From positions 124,001 to 188,000 of the forward strand of contig JBBSLL010000001.1 in assembly GCA_038255255.1 (NCBI GenBank): a DNA stretch of 64,000 bases. Direction: 5' to 3'. This DNA is from JBBQNY01 sp038255255. GTDB lineage: Bacteria > Pseudomonadota > Gammaproteobacteria > Xanthomonadales > Ahniellaceae. Positions within the stretch are counted from its first letter, which is position 1, and every line of letters begins with the position of its first letter. Made by a program: the position numbers and the translations under genes. The notes below the pieces were generated by a model. The model had not been told where the DNA came from, ran no database searches, and was given only the letters and a program-made list of their open reading frames with translations. This document shows positions 7,539-16,490 of the stretch, piece by piece.

Positions 7539-9854
7539 CTACTCGAACCCGTTGGAGAAAATGGCTGCCGGGTCGATGACGAAGCTCCACACGCCACGGC
7601 CGAGTGTCCCTGCGATCAGCGTCTGCGACTCCGGCAGGTAGCGAAGGTCGAACACCAGGACATCGGGCAGGCCGGCACCGAGCAGGGACCACGACGTCGA
7701 GGCGACCGGCGCGAAATAGACGCCCGAGCGCGTGCCGAGCGCAACGCCATCGCCGGAGTTCGAAGGGATGAACTCGATCGTCCGGTAGTCGCGCGAACTG
7801 ATGGAGTCGAGGTTGCCCGTGACGTCCTGCCATGTGGTGCCGCCGTTGGTCGAGCGGAACACCTGGTTGTCGTCGATCGCGAACACGTGCTGGGTGTCAT
7901 CGGGATCCATGGCGACATCGGTGATCGTGGCGGCTCCACTCGGCAGCGCGGTCGTCGCGACGAACGCATTGCCTTCGCGCCGGTGCACCGCGCTGCCCTT
8001 GCCGACGTAGGCCGCGCCGGGGTTGCCATTGGCGCCATAGGCCATGGCATTGCGGTTCGCGCCTGGCGGCCCGAGCGCGATTATCGAGGGAGTCGTGGTG
8101 GTGACGTTGGTCGATTCGTAGATCGTATTCAGGCCGCCGACCAGCATCCGCGAAGGGTTGGCCACGCTGAGTTCGACCGGCGTCACGAATTGCGGATCGG
8201 CGATGCTGAAAAGGGACCGGTTGCTTACGAAAGCGTTCGAAGCGTTGTATTCCGCGCGCCGGAAGCCGCCGAGGTTCTGCGAGCTCAGGTACCGGTAGCT
8301 GCCCGCGAGACCCAGGGTCAGGTCGTCGATCGACGCATCGCCGCCGTCGCCACCATTGATATGCGCCCAGCGTGGATCGTTCGCCGCGCGTTGCTGGTGC
8401 GTGCCGTTGTCCTGGGTACCGATCATGATCACGTTGGCCACGCGGTCGTGATCGAGATCGTGCACCTCCATCAGCGTCAGGTTGCCGATCACCGAAGCCC
8501 ATGTGGCTGCAGCGCCGGGCGTGGCGCGGCGATAGATGCCGCCGTCGTCCGACTGCAGCAGGTTGTTATTCGCGTCGAACATCATGGCGCGACTGTCGGC
8601 ATGGGGAGACGTATTGCCGCCGCCGCTGCCATGGATGATCGAGAACTGGCTGCCCGCAGGCCGCGAGGCGTCGCCGCGCTGCACGTTGCCGGTGAAGGGG
8701 CTGGAGGTGATCCGGTCACCGCTCACGTACACGATGTCGGGATTGACCGGATCGGCGGCCAGTGCGGTATTGACCGTGCCCTGGCCGCCGGGATGCACGG
8801 GCGGCACGTCCATGGGCGTCCACGTGGCGCCCTGGTCGATCGATCGCGCGACCGCGGCGATGGCGCCGCTGTTGATGATCGCGGCATACACGGTTCCACC
8901 GGGTCCGGTCGACAGGCGCATGGCTGACGTGGCGCTGCCGAGGCTGGCGAGGCCCGCCGTCACGTCGACCCAGCTCACGCCGCCGTCGTCGCTGCGCAGG
9001 ACCTTGGGCGCCGCGCCGCGCACCGCGATGTAGAACTGAAGGTTATTGTTGCGGTTGCCGACGAGGTCGAAGATTCCGCCCGTCGGCAGGTTGCCGAGTC
9101 CGGATGCCAACTGGAAGAGAACGCCGGAATTGACGCTGCGAAATAATCCGCCGGTGGTGGTTGCGGCGAGCAGCACCGGTCCGCGCGCCGCGACCGCGAT
9201 GATCTTCTGTCCGAGCAAGGCAGGCGGGTTCAACACCGTCCAGCTGTCGCCCCCATTGGTCGACCGGTACATGCCGATCTCGTCGTCGCCGCGCTGGGCG
9301 AAGTTGCTCCAGCGTCCGGTTCCGGCGACCAGCGTCTGCAAAGTTGGATCGAGCGGATCGAGGGCGATGGCACCGATCGACTGCGAGGGCAGGTGGTCGG
9401 TCAGCGGCGTCCACGCGGGTCGCGCCGCTGTCGCGTTGGTGGTTTTCCAGATTCCCCCATTCACCGAACCGATGTAGAGAATGTCGGCATTGGTCGGATG
9501 CGCCGCGATCGACTGGATGGCTCCCGTCACTTCGTTGTCCGGCGGCACGCTGACCTGCGCGCCTTGAGTGGGCGACGGGCCGAGCGACCTCCAGGCGCCA
9601 CCCGCGAAGTCGCTGGTGACTTCGGGCCTGGCCGGCGGCATCGTCTGCACCCGCTGTTCCGCCGGGTTCACGGGCTCGGCGCCACCGCTGCGCTTTCTTT
9701 CCTCGGGTGGCGAGGCAGTCGCATGCTTGCCGGTCAGCGAAGAACGGGGATCGAGCGATGCGCAACCGGCTGCCGCCAGGCACGCGGCCAGGATGCACAG
9801 TCGCAATGCATGAAGGCGCCGCCGCTCGCGGCACCCGGAGATTTTTGCAGGCAA
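7539..9854 (-). CDS. BNR/sortilin-like repeat lipoprotein with IFSNGFE C-terminal tail
   Basis: About 771 residues. A positively charged n-region (RERRR) is followed by a hydrophobic stretch ending in the lipobox LAAAGC, so the mature protein should be lipidated on Cys and exported. The rest is a beta-propeller with many Asp-box (BNR) repeats: STNGGDSWTVL, SDDGGVSWVDV, SIDQGATWTPM, STNGGTTWQDV. Such proteins bind or process carbohydrates or peptides (sialidase/VPS10 superfamily) but no catalytic set is evident. The last seven residues IFSNGFE equal those of the protein at 3-293. No ATG precedes the signal peptide in frame; I chose TTG 9854, which has GGAACGGGGA upstream. Another TTG at 9956 overlaps thiS. 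Confidence 0.78.
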   Translation of the reverse strand: MPAKISGCRERRRLHALRLCILAACLAAAGCASLDPRSSLTGKHATASPPEERKRSGGAEPVNPAEQRVQTMPPARPEVTSDFAGGAWRSLGPSPTQGAQVSVPPDNEVTGAIQSIAAHPTNADILYIGSVNGGIWKTTNATAARPAWTPLTDHLPSQSIGAIALDPLDPTLQTLVAGTGRWSNFAQRGDDEIGMYRSTNGGDSWTVLNPPALLGQKIIAVAARGPVLLAATTTGGLFRSVNSGVLFQLASGLGNLPTGGIFDLVGNRNNNLQFYIAVRGAAPKVLRSDDGGVSWVDVTAGLASLGSATSAMRLSTGPGGTVYAAIINSGAIAAVARSIDQGATWTPMDVPPVHPGGQGTVNTALAADPVNPDIVYVSGDRITSSPFTGNVQRGDASRPAGSQFSIIHGSGGGNTSPHADSRAMMFDANNNLLQSDDGGIYRRATPGAAATWASVIGNLTLMEVHDLDHDRVANVIMIGTQDNGTHQQRAANDPRWAHINGGDGGDASIDDLTLGLAGSYRYLSSQNLGGFRRAEYNASNAFVSNRSLFSIADPQFVTPVELSVANPSRMLVGGLNTIYESTNVTTTTPSIIALGPPGANRNAMAYGANGNPGAAYVGKGSAVHRREGNAFVATTALPSGAATITDVAMDPDDTQHVFAIDDNQVFRSTNGGTTWQDVTGNLDSISSRDYRTIEFIPSNSGDGVALGTRSGVYFAPVASTSWSLLGAGLPDVLVFDLRYLPESQTLIAGTLGRGVWSFVIDPAAIFSNGFE

Positions 9855-9952
9855 GTGAGTCCCCGTTCCTGGTCGCGAGCGCTCGGGTCGCTCCGCGTTC
9901 CGGCGAGAGTATAGACAGCCGCCCGCGCGATGTGGCCAGGCGGAAGCCTGGG

Positions 9953-10153
9953 TCAACCGCCGCCCAGTGCCCTCACGATTTCAATCCGGTCGCCGGGCTG
10001 CACGGTCACGCAATGATGCTGGCTGCGCGGCGCGATCGCGCCGTTGACTTCAATCGCGACGCGCGCATCGCGCAACCCCTCCCGGTCGATCAGTTCGGCC
10101 AAGGTAACTGGCGATGGAAGCTCGCGCGATTCTCCGTTGAGCGTGATCTGCAT
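9953..10153 (-). CDS. thiS: Sulfur carrier protein ThiS
   Basis: 66-residue ubiquitin-fold protein: MQITLNGESRELPSPVTLAE, then VAIEVNGAIAPRSQH, and the obligatory C-terminal Gly-Gly (ALGGG), which is adenylated and thiocarboxylated to donate sulfur to thiazole synthase ThiG. Length and termini are canonical. It is separated from thiG by two unrelated genes, unlike the usual thiSG pair, though both are on the minus strand. Confidence 0.93.
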   Translation of the reverse strand: MQITLNGESRELPSPVTLAELIDREGLRDARVAIEVNGAIAPRSQHHCVTVQPGDRIEIVRALGGG

Positions 10154-10227
10154 GGCAGGGATTCCCGTGACTCCGCTTCGTAATTTGTTCTCGCCGGAAG
10201 CGACCCGGAACGCGAACCATGCCGAAC

Positions 10228-10890
10228 CTACTTCGCCGCAGCGCCCCAGATCTGCTTGAGGCGCTGGTCGCGCCCGCAGCTGTAGCGGTAATACTTGTAG
10301 CGCACGGGATTCTTCAGGTAGTAGTCCTGATGGTAATCCTCTGCCGGGTAGAACTCCGTCGCGACGAGGATCTCCGTGGCGATGGGCTGCTTGAACGCGC
10401 CACCGGAAGCCTGCAGCTTGCGCTTGCTCGCCTGTGCCAGACGCATCTGCTCGGGGCCGACGGTGAAGATGGCGCTGCGGTACTGGTTGCCCACATCGCA
10501 GAACTGGCGATTCACTGCGAACGGGTCGATGTTGCGCCAGAACACCTCGAGCAACTTCGCATAACTTATCTTGCGCGGGTCGTACGTCACCTCGAGCACT
10601 TCCACGTGGCCCGTGCCGCCGGCGGATACCTGCTCGTAGGTCGGCTTGTCCACGCTGCCACCGATGTATCCGGAGACGGTGGACTTGACGCCGGGCAGCT
10701 TGTCGTACGGCGGTTCCATGCACCAGAAGCATCCGCCGCCGAATATGGCGATTTCATCGCCGGTCGAGGCGGCGGGGGCCGGGACGGGCTTCGCGCGTTG
10801 CTGCTGCGCGGAGGCGAATGTCGTCACGCCCAGCATCGCCATCGCGAGCAGGATATTCCGCAGCCTCGATACGCGACTCGACAAAAGCAT
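10228..10890 (-). CDS. msrA: Periplasmic peptide methionine-S-oxide reductase
   Basis: 220 residues. An N-terminal signal peptide (hydrophobic run NILLAMAMLGVTTFASAQ) indicates export. The catalytic motif GGGCFWC (C54 nucleophile) is followed by the conserved GYIGGSVDKPTYEQVSAGGTGHVEVLEV-type region, NIDPFAVNRQFCDVGNQYRS and a C-terminal tail with YRYSCGRDQRL that supplies a resolving cysteine. It repairs Met-S-sulfoxide in periplasmic proteins. The ATG at 10890 has GAGGAG upstream; the longer frame to 11016 has no support. It is divergent from the operon starting at 10999, with 108 bases between. Confidence 0.92.
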   Translation of the reverse strand: MLLSSRVSRLRNILLAMAMLGVTTFASAQQQRAKPVPAPAASTGDEIAIFGGGCFWCMEPPYDKLPGVKSTVSGYIGGSVDKPTYEQVSAGGTGHVEVLEVTYDPRKISYAKLLEVFWRNIDPFAVNRQFCDVGNQYRSAIFTVGPEQMRLAQASKRKLQASGGAFKQPIATEILVATEFYPAEDYHQDYYLKNPVRYKYYRYSCGRDQRLKQIWGAAAK

Positions 10891-10998
10891 CTGGAACTCC
10901 TCGATGGCGTCACGCCGACAGGGATAAAGTGCAACTATTGAACGGTCCGCGCCGTGAGCCGGCGGTGAGGACGGCGGCGGCGCACTTTGGAGTAGAGG

Positions 10999-13218
10999 AT
11001 GAGTCGCGACGGGCACGAAAGTTCAAGCGTGGGCGCGGGGCGCTCGACCAACGGCAGTACGGAAAAACTTGCGCGCGTCGGGAAGTCGGGCTGGCGCTGG
11101 GTCGTGCTGCTCGCGCTCGTCGCGGCGATCGCGTGGGCGTGGCAGTCGGGCGTCGCCGATTCGCTGACGCTGGCAGGCCTCAAAGGCCATCAGGCGAGCC
11201 TTGAGGCGTGGGTGGCAGCGAACCCCTGGCGCGCGGCCGGCCTGTTCTTCCTCGCCTACGTCGCGGTGACGGCCGCGTCGATACCGGGCGCCGCCGTGAT
11301 GACGCTCGCGGCCGGTGCGCTGTTTGGACTGGTCCAAGGCACTTTGCTGGTGTCGTTCGCCAGCAGCATCGGTGCGTCGCTCGCGTTCCTCGTCGCCCGC
11401 TTCGTGTTGCGCGACAGTCTGCTTGCGCGTTACCGCGAGCGCATGGAAAAGATCGACGCGGGCATCGCGCGCGACGGCGCGTTTTACCTCTTCACGCTGC
11501 GCCTGGTGCCGGTATTTCCGTTTTTCCTCGTCAACCTCCTGTCCGCGCTGACATCGCTCAGGCTGGTGACCTTCTACTGGGTCAGCCAGCTCGGCATGCT
11601 GGCCGGCACCGTGGCCTACGTGTATGCGGGCACGCAGCTGGCGCGAGTCGACACGCTGCGCAGCGTGCTGTCGCCCGGCCTGATCGGCGCATTCGTGCTG
11701 CTGGGACTGCTGCCGTTGCTGATGCGATTGCTGTTGCGCGTCCTCGCGGCGCGGCGCGTCTACAAGGGACATCGCAAGCCGCCGCAGTTCGACTACAACC
11801 TCCTGGTCATTGGCGCAGGATCCGCGGGCCTCGTGTCTGCGTACATCGGGTCCGTGCTGAAGGCGAAGGTCGCACTGGTCGAGCGCCACCGGATGGGCGG
11901 CGATTGCCTCAATACCGGTTGCGTACCGTCCAAGGCACTGCTGCGTACCGCGCGGCTGCTGGCGGAGGCACGCGACAGCGCACGCTATGGCGTGCGCGCC
12001 ATGCGCGCAGAGTTCGATTTCGCGGAGGCGATGCAGCGCGTGCAGCGCGTGATCGGGAAGATCGAGCCGCACGATTCGGTTGAGCGATACGAGGGATTGG
12101 GCGTCGACGTCATCCTCGGGGAGGCGCGGATCGTCTCGCCCTGGAAAGTGGAGGTTGGTGGCCGCAGGATCAGCGCGCGCAATCTGATCCTGGCGACCGG
12201 CGCCCGCCCGCTGGTGCCGGACATCGCAGGCCTCGATACGGTGGAATACCTCACCAGCGACACGGTCTGGAATCTGCGCGAGTTGCCCGGGCGCCTGGTG
12301 GTGCTGGGCGGCGGGCCGATCGGTTGCGAGTTGACGCAGGCATTCGTGCGCTTCGGCAGCACCGTGACGCAGGTGGAAATGGCGCCGCGACTGCTGCCCC
12401 GCGAAGACGCGGACGCCGGGCAGGTCGTGAGCTCGCAACTGTCGGCGGAAGGCGTCCACGTCGCGGTCGCCCACAAGGCCTTGCGCGTCGAGGCGCATGG
12501 CTCGGGCGGACGCCTGGTCTGCGAGCACGAAGGCCGCGAAGTCGGTTTCGATTTCGATGTGTTGCTGCTCGCGCTCGGACGCACCGCCAACGTCGAAGGA
12601 TTCGGCCTCGAGGAACTCGGCGTGCGCCTGACCGACGCGCGCACCATCGAGGCGGACGCGCTGATGCGCACCAACTTCCCCAACATCCATGTGTGCGGAG
12701 ACGCCACCGGCCCGTTCCAGTTCACCCACGTCGCGGCGCACCAGGCGTGGTACGCCGCGGTCAACGCGCTGATCGCGCCGTTCTGGTCTTTCGACGTCGA
12801 TTACCGCGTGATCCCCTGGGCGACTTTCACCGACCCCGAAGTCGCGCGCGTGGGCTTGTCCGAGGACGAAGCGGAGAAGAAGGGCATCGCCGTCGAAGTC
12901 ACGCGCTATGACCTCGACGATCTCGACCGGGCGATTGCCGAGAGCGCCGATCGCGGTTTCGTCAAGGTGCTCACCGTGCCGGGCAAGGACAAAATCCTCG
13001 GCGCGACGATTGTCGGTGCGCATGCGGGCGAACTGCTCGTCGAGTTCGTGCTCGCGATGAAGCACGGCATCGGCCTCGGGAAACTGCTGGGCACCATCCA
13101 CATCTATCCGACGATGGCGGAGGCGAACAAGTACGTGGCCGGCAACTGGAAACGCGCGCACGCGCCGGAGCCCGCATTGCGCTGGGCGGAGCGGTTCTTC
13201 CGCTGGCGCAGAGGCTGA
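10999..13218 (+). CDS. VTT (TVP38/TMEM64) membrane domain fused to a mercuric-reductase-like FAD/NAD disulfide oxidoreductase
   Basis: 739 residues in two parts. Residues about 30-250 form a VTT/SNARE-associated (DedA-like) membrane domain with SIPGAAVMTLAAGALFG and TLRLVPVFPFFLVNLL, the family signature. Residues 265-739 are a pyridine-nucleotide disulfide oxidoreductase: FAD site GAGSAG (272-277), redox-active GGDCLNTGCVPSKAL with C303 and C308, NAD motif VVLGGGPIGCE, then HVCGDATG and a dimerisation domain. It lacks the paired C-terminal cysteines of true mercuric reductase, so the substrate is unknown. ATG at 10999 has GGAG/AGAGG upstream. It is three bases before the DUF547 gene and opens the arsenosugar-type operon; it may supply reducing power at the membrane. 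Confidence 0.88.
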   Translation: MSRDGHESSSVGAGRSTNGSTEKLARVGKSGWRWVVLLALVAAIAWAWQSGVADSLTLAGLKGHQASLEAWVAANPWRAAGLFFLAYVAVTAASIPGAAVMTLAAGALFGLVQGTLLVSFASSIGASLAFLVARFVLRDSLLARYRERMEKIDAGIARDGAFYLFTLRLVPVFPFFLVNLLSALTSLRLVTFYWVSQLGMLAGTVAYVYAGTQLARVDTLRSVLSPGLIGAFVLLGLLPLLMRLLLRVLAARRVYKGHRKPPQFDYNLLVIGAGSAGLVSAYIGSVLKAKVALVERHRMGGDCLNTGCVPSKALLRTARLLAEARDSARYGVRAMRAEFDFAEAMQRVQRVIGKIEPHDSVERYEGLGVDVILGEARIVSPWKVEVGGRRISARNLILATGARPLVPDIAGLDTVEYLTSDTVWNLRELPGRLVVLGGGPIGCELTQAFVRFGSTVTQVEMAPRLLPREDADAGQVVSSQLSAEGVHVAVAHKALRVEAHGSGGRLVCEHEGREVGFDFDVLLLALGRTANVEGFGLEELGVRLTDARTIEADALMRTNFPNIHVCGDATGPFQFTHVAAHQAWYAAVNALIAPFWSFDVDYRVIPWATFTDPEVARVGLSEDEAEKKGIAVEVTRYDLDDLDRAIAESADRGFVKVLTVPGKDKILGATIVGAHAGELLVEFVLAMKHGIGLGKLLGTIHIYPTMAEANKYVAGNWKRAHAPEPALRWAERFFRWRRG

Positions 13219-13221
13219 TCG

Positions 13222-14037
13222 ATGAAGCTGCAAGGCCGGCTCTGGTTGTGCATCTGGCTGCTGTGCGCAGCGATGCCAGCACGTGCGCAGTTCGATCACG
13301 GACACGCTGCGTGGACAACGCAGTTGCGACAGCACGTGCACTGGAACGCCGATGGCACGGCAAGCACCGTCGATTACAGCGGATTCGCCCGGGAAAGCGC
13401 GGCGCTGGACGGCTACCTGAAAACCCTGGCCGCGGTACCGCGCCGCGACTACGACCGCTGGACCTGGCCACAACGGCAAGCGTTCCTGATCAACGCCTAC
13501 AACGCGGCCACGGTGCAGTTGGTGCTGACGAGGTATCCGCAACTGGACTCGATCAAGGACCTCGGCGGATTGTTGTCGTCGCCCTGGAAGCGAAGTTTCA
13601 TGCCGCTGCTCGGAAAGTCGCGCAGCCTCGACGATATCGAGCACGGACTGTTGCGAGGAGCGCCCGAGTATCGCGATCCACGTATCCATTTCGCGGTGAA
13701 CTGCGCCTCGATCGGCTGTCCTGCGCTCCGGTCGGAGGCGTTTACCGCCGCCAGTCTCGATGCCCAGCTCCGCGACCAGACGCAGCGCTTCCTGCGCGAC
13801 CGCAGCCGTAACCGGCTGCGAGCAGGAGCGCCGTTGAAGTTGGAGCTGTCCTCGATCTTCGATTGGTATGCCAGGGATTTCTCCTCCATGGGCGGAGTCC
13901 TGGCGTTCGTAGCCGACTACGCAGATGCCATGGGCGCCAATCGCGAGCAGGTCGCACTTCTACGAAGGCGCAATGCCAAACTACATTTTCTGGACTACGA
14001 CTGGTCGCTCAATGACACCGCGCCACACGACCGATGA
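13222..14037 (+). CDS. DUF547 secreted protein
   Basis: 271-residue protein with a signal peptide (LWLCIWLLCAAMPARAQ) and a DUF547 domain: VDYSGFARESAALDGYL, RQAFLINAYNAATVQLVL, DDIEHGLLR, RIHFAVNCASIGCPAL and FDWYARDF. DUF547 proteins are periplasmic and of unknown catalysis, with conserved Asn, His and Cys residues that look papain-like. It starts three bases after the oxidoreductase stop and overlaps no other gene, so it is in the same operon. DUF547 genes commonly accompany arsM/arsS-type clusters; its role there is unknown. Confidence 0.88.
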   Translation: MKLQGRLWLCIWLLCAAMPARAQFDHGHAAWTTQLRQHVHWNADGTASTVDYSGFARESAALDGYLKTLAAVPRRDYDRWTWPQRQAFLINAYNAATVQLVLTRYPQLDSIKDLGGLLSSPWKRSFMPLLGKSRSLDDIEHGLLRGAPEYRDPRIHFAVNCASIGCPALRSEAFTAASLDAQLRDQTQRFLRDRSRNRLRAGAPLKLELSSIFDWYARDFSSMGGVLAFVADYADAMGANREQVALLRRRNAKLHFLDYDWSLNDTAPHDR

Positions 14038-14065
14038 CACTCTGATCGACACTGGGATCGTTCCT

Positions 14066-15121
14066 ATGGACACCACCGACACAACGCTCGACGACGTGCG
14101 CCACTATTACGGCGAGGTGCTCGAATCCAGCCGGGATCTCAAGACCAGCGCCTGTTGCCCAGCCGAGGCGATGCCGCCGGCGCTGCGCAAGCTGCTCGAC
14201 GACGTGCATCCCGAGGTCAAAGATCGATTCTACGGCTGCGGATCGCCGCTGCCGCCCGCACTCGACGCCTGCACAGTGCTGGATCTCGGCTGCGGCAGTG
14301 GTCGCGACGTGTATCTGTTGTCGCGGCTGGTGGGTCCGCACGGGCGGGTGATCGGCATCGACATGACGCCGGAGCAACTGGAGGTTGCGCGCCGTCACCA
14401 GGACTGGCACGCGCAGCGCTACGGTTACGCGCAGTCCAACGTCGAATTCCGCGGTGGCGTCATCGAGGACCTTGTCGACGCGGGCATCCCCGACGCCAGC
14501 ATCGATGTCGTGGTTTCGAACTGCGTATTGAATCTTTCGGCGGACAAGCCGCGTGTTTTTGCTGAGATTTTCCGCGTGCTCAAGCCCGGCGGCGAACTGT
14601 TTTTCTCCGACGTGTTTGCGGATCGGCGCATTCCGGAGGCTCTGCGTCGCGATCCTGTATTGCTCGGCGAATGCCTCGGCGGTGCGATGTACACCGAAGA
14701 CTTCCGTCGCACCATGGCGGCGCTGGGATGTGCGGACACGCGTATCGTTTCGCAGAGCCCGATCGCTTTGCTCGATGCGCAGATCGAAGCCAGGATCGGC
14801 ATGGTTGGATTCCGCTCACTCACGGTGCGCGCGTTCAAGCTCGATCTCGAGGACCGCTGCGAGGACCATGGCCAGGTCGCCACGTACCTGGGCGGTATCG
14901 GCCAAGAGGGCGATGAGCGGCATGCCTTCGTGCTCGACGATCACCACCGCTTCGAGACCGGGCGGCCGATGCTGGTCTGCGGCAATACCGCCGCCATGCT
15001 GGCAGCTACGCGTTATGCGCCATATTTCCGCATCGATGGCGACAAGTCGAAGCACTACGGATTGTTCGATTGTGGTCCCGTTCCCGCCAGCATTGCCGCG
15101 GGAGCGGCGGCCTGCTGCTGA
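14066..15121 (+). CDS. arsM: ArsM-type arsenite methyltransferase of arsenosugar clusters
   Basis: 351-residue SAM-dependent methyltransferase. It begins with VRHYYGEVLESSRDLKTSAC and a CC pair (C30, C31), then YGCGSP (C58), motif I VLDLGCGSGRD (71-81), IGIDMTPEQL, and VVVSNCVLNLS, with a further CC at the very C-terminus. Thiol clusters plus the DLKTSACC opening match the ArsM variants found beside ArsS, which methylate As(III). The C-terminal 100 residues (EDHGQVATYLGGI, FVLDDHHRFETGRPM, VCGNTAAML) are the extension characteristic of this subgroup. I chose ATG 14066; another in-frame ATG at 14012 would overlap the DUF547 gene. The next gene starts three bases after the stop. Confidence 0.85.
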   Translation: MDTTDTTLDDVRHYYGEVLESSRDLKTSACCPAEAMPPALRKLLDDVHPEVKDRFYGCGSPLPPALDACTVLDLGCGSGRDVYLLSRLVGPHGRVIGIDMTPEQLEVARRHQDWHAQRYGYAQSNVEFRGGVIEDLVDAGIPDASIDVVVSNCVLNLSADKPRVFAEIFRVLKPGGELFFSDVFADRRIPEALRRDPVLLGECLGGAMYTEDFRRTMAALGCADTRIVSQSPIALLDAQIEARIGMVGFRSLTVRAFKLDLEDRCEDHGQVATYLGGIGQEGDERHAFVLDDHHRFETGRPMLVCGNTAAMLAATRYAPYFRIDGDKSKHYGLFDCGPVPASIAAGAAACC

Positions 15122-15123
15122 GC

Positions 15124-15813
15124 ATGCAGGCCATCGGGACCAGGTTGACAGTGGTGGTGCCGGTGGGTCCGGGCGATGCGCTGTCGCCGCTGCTTCGTTC
15201 TCAGCTCGAACTGTTGCCGGCAGACAACGAGTTGCGCCTTGTCTGCGCCAACGACGCCGATGCCGTCCGCAACCGTGGGCTCTTGGATGCACGCTGGCAG
15301 GGCCGGACCGCACCGGCGGGCCGAGCCGCGCAGCAGAACAACGGGGCCGCTGACGCGACGGGAGAGTGGCTCTGGTTCCTGCACGCGGATTGCGAGCTCG
15401 CTCCGGCCACTTTGCCGTCGCTCGCGCGGTTCATCGACGTTGAAGATGACGCACTCGGTTATTTCGATCTGCGTTTTCTGGGCGATGGTCCGGCGCTGAT
15501 GCGTGTGAATGCTGCGGGTGCCTGGGTGCGCAGCCGATGGTTTGGGCTGCCGTTCGGGGACCAGGGCTTGATCCTGCCGCGCGCAACATTCGAACGGCTC
15601 GGCGGATTCGACATCGCGCTCGCGCGTGGGGAGGACCACGATCTGGTCTGGCGCGCGCGTCGTGCGGGCGTGCCGCTGCGCCCCGTGGGCGCGCCGCTCT
15701 ACACCAGCGCACGCAAATACGCGGAGCGGGGTTGGTGGACCACCACCGCGGGGCACCTCAAGGAAACCTTCAGTCAGGCGCGCCGCTTTTCCCGCACGAT
15801 CGACGTGCGATGA
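15124..15813 (+). CDS. Family-2 glycosyltransferase of the arsenosugar type (TIGR04283-like)
   Basis: 229-residue GT-A glycosyltransferase: TVVVPVGPGDALSPLL, then GRAAQQNNGAADATGEWLWF, the metal-binding acidic motif FLHADCEL, YFDLRFLG, GDQGLILPRATFERLGGFD and EDHDLVWRARRAG. The NNGA-x-A-x-G-x-WLWFLHAD block is characteristic of the small cytoplasmic glycosyltransferases that co-occur with ArsM and ArsS. Expected role: transfer of a sugar or sugar-like unit to the arsenical intermediate. It lies three bases after arsM and its stop overlaps the next start (ATGA), so it is translationally coupled. Substrate assigned by context only. Confidence 0.82.
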   Translation: MQAIGTRLTVVVPVGPGDALSPLLRSQLELLPADNELRLVCANDADAVRNRGLLDARWQGRTAPAGRAAQQNNGAADATGEWLWFLHADCELAPATLPSLARFIDVEDDALGYFDLRFLGDGPALMRVNAAGAWVRSRWFGLPFGDQGLILPRATFERLGGFDIALARGEDHDLVWRARRAGVPLRPVGAPLYTSARKYAERGWWTTTAGHLKETFSQARRFSRTIDVR

Positions 15814-16490
15814 GCGGCGCGCTGGCAATTTTCGTCAAGACACCCGGTCTTTCCGCAGTGAAGAGCCGACTCGCGGCGGAGTGGGGTGAGCATCTCGCGG
15901 TTGATTGGTATAGGCAGGCGGCGAACGCGGTCGCCTCGGTCGCGCGCGTGGCGCGCGACCGCCACGGCGTCAGCGCGTACTGGGCCGTCGCCGAAGCCGA
16001 ACTCGACGCGTTCGATGCATGGCCCGGCCTGCCCGTCATCGCGCAGGCAGAGGGTGATCTGGGTACGCGCATGGCGCGTGTGCATGCAGAGCTTGTCGCG
16101 CAGCACGGATTTGGCCTGCTGCTCGGAGCGGATTCGCCGCAGCTCACCCCTGAACTGCTCGGCGACGCGGCGCAATGGCTGGCTGCGCCGACGCCCCGAC
16201 TCGTGCTCGGTCCTGCGCACGACGGTGGCTTCTGGCTGTTCGGCGGCAACGTCGCGCCGCCGTTGCCCATGTGGACCGAAGTCGCTTACAGCTCCTCCGA
16301 CACCGCGCAGCAGCTGCGCCGCACAATGCGCGATCAGGGCGAATGGCTGACCTTTCCCACGATGACGGACGTCGACCACATGAGCGATCTGGGCGCGGTC
16401 CGCACCGCATTGCATGCGCTGCCGGATCCAACGCGGGAACAACAGGCGCTCGTCCGCTGGATGCTGGCGCATGAGAACCTGTCGCCATGA
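15810..16490 (+). CDS. DUF2064 / TIGR04282-like nucleotidyl- or glycosyltransferase of arsenosugar clusters
   Basis: 226 residues. It starts MSGALAIFVKTPGLSAVKSR, the typical opening of DUF2064 (FVK-PG-x-VKTRLA), then GDLGTRMARVH, LLLGADSPQLTPELL and LVLGPAHDGGFWLFG. These are the CofC/MobA-like nucleotide-binding blocks of the TIGR04282 arsenosugar-associated family. Probably a cytoplasmic nucleotide-sugar-type transferase working with the preceding glycosyltransferase. The ATG overlaps the upstream TGA, and its own TGA overlaps the next ATG, so all three genes are coupled. Confidence 0.82.
   Translation: MSGALAIFVKTPGLSAVKSRLAAEWGEHLAVDWYRQAANAVASVARVARDRHGVSAYWAVAEAELDAFDAWPGLPVIAQAEGDLGTRMARVHAELVAQHGFGLLLGADSPQLTPELLGDAAQWLAAPTPRLVLGPAHDGGFWLFGGNVAPPLPMWTEVAYSSSDTAQQLRRTMRDQGEWLTFPTMTDVDHMSDLGAVRTALHALPDPTREQQALVRWMLAHENLSP

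Noticed and set aside
10999..13218. Annotation as mercuric reductase merA
   Set aside because: No N-terminal HMA domain, no C-terminal vicinal Cys pair and no mer genes nearby.
11023..13689. Minus-strand open frame of 888 codons
   Set aside because: Antisense shadow of the VTT-oxidoreductase fusion, which has clear motifs and an RBS.
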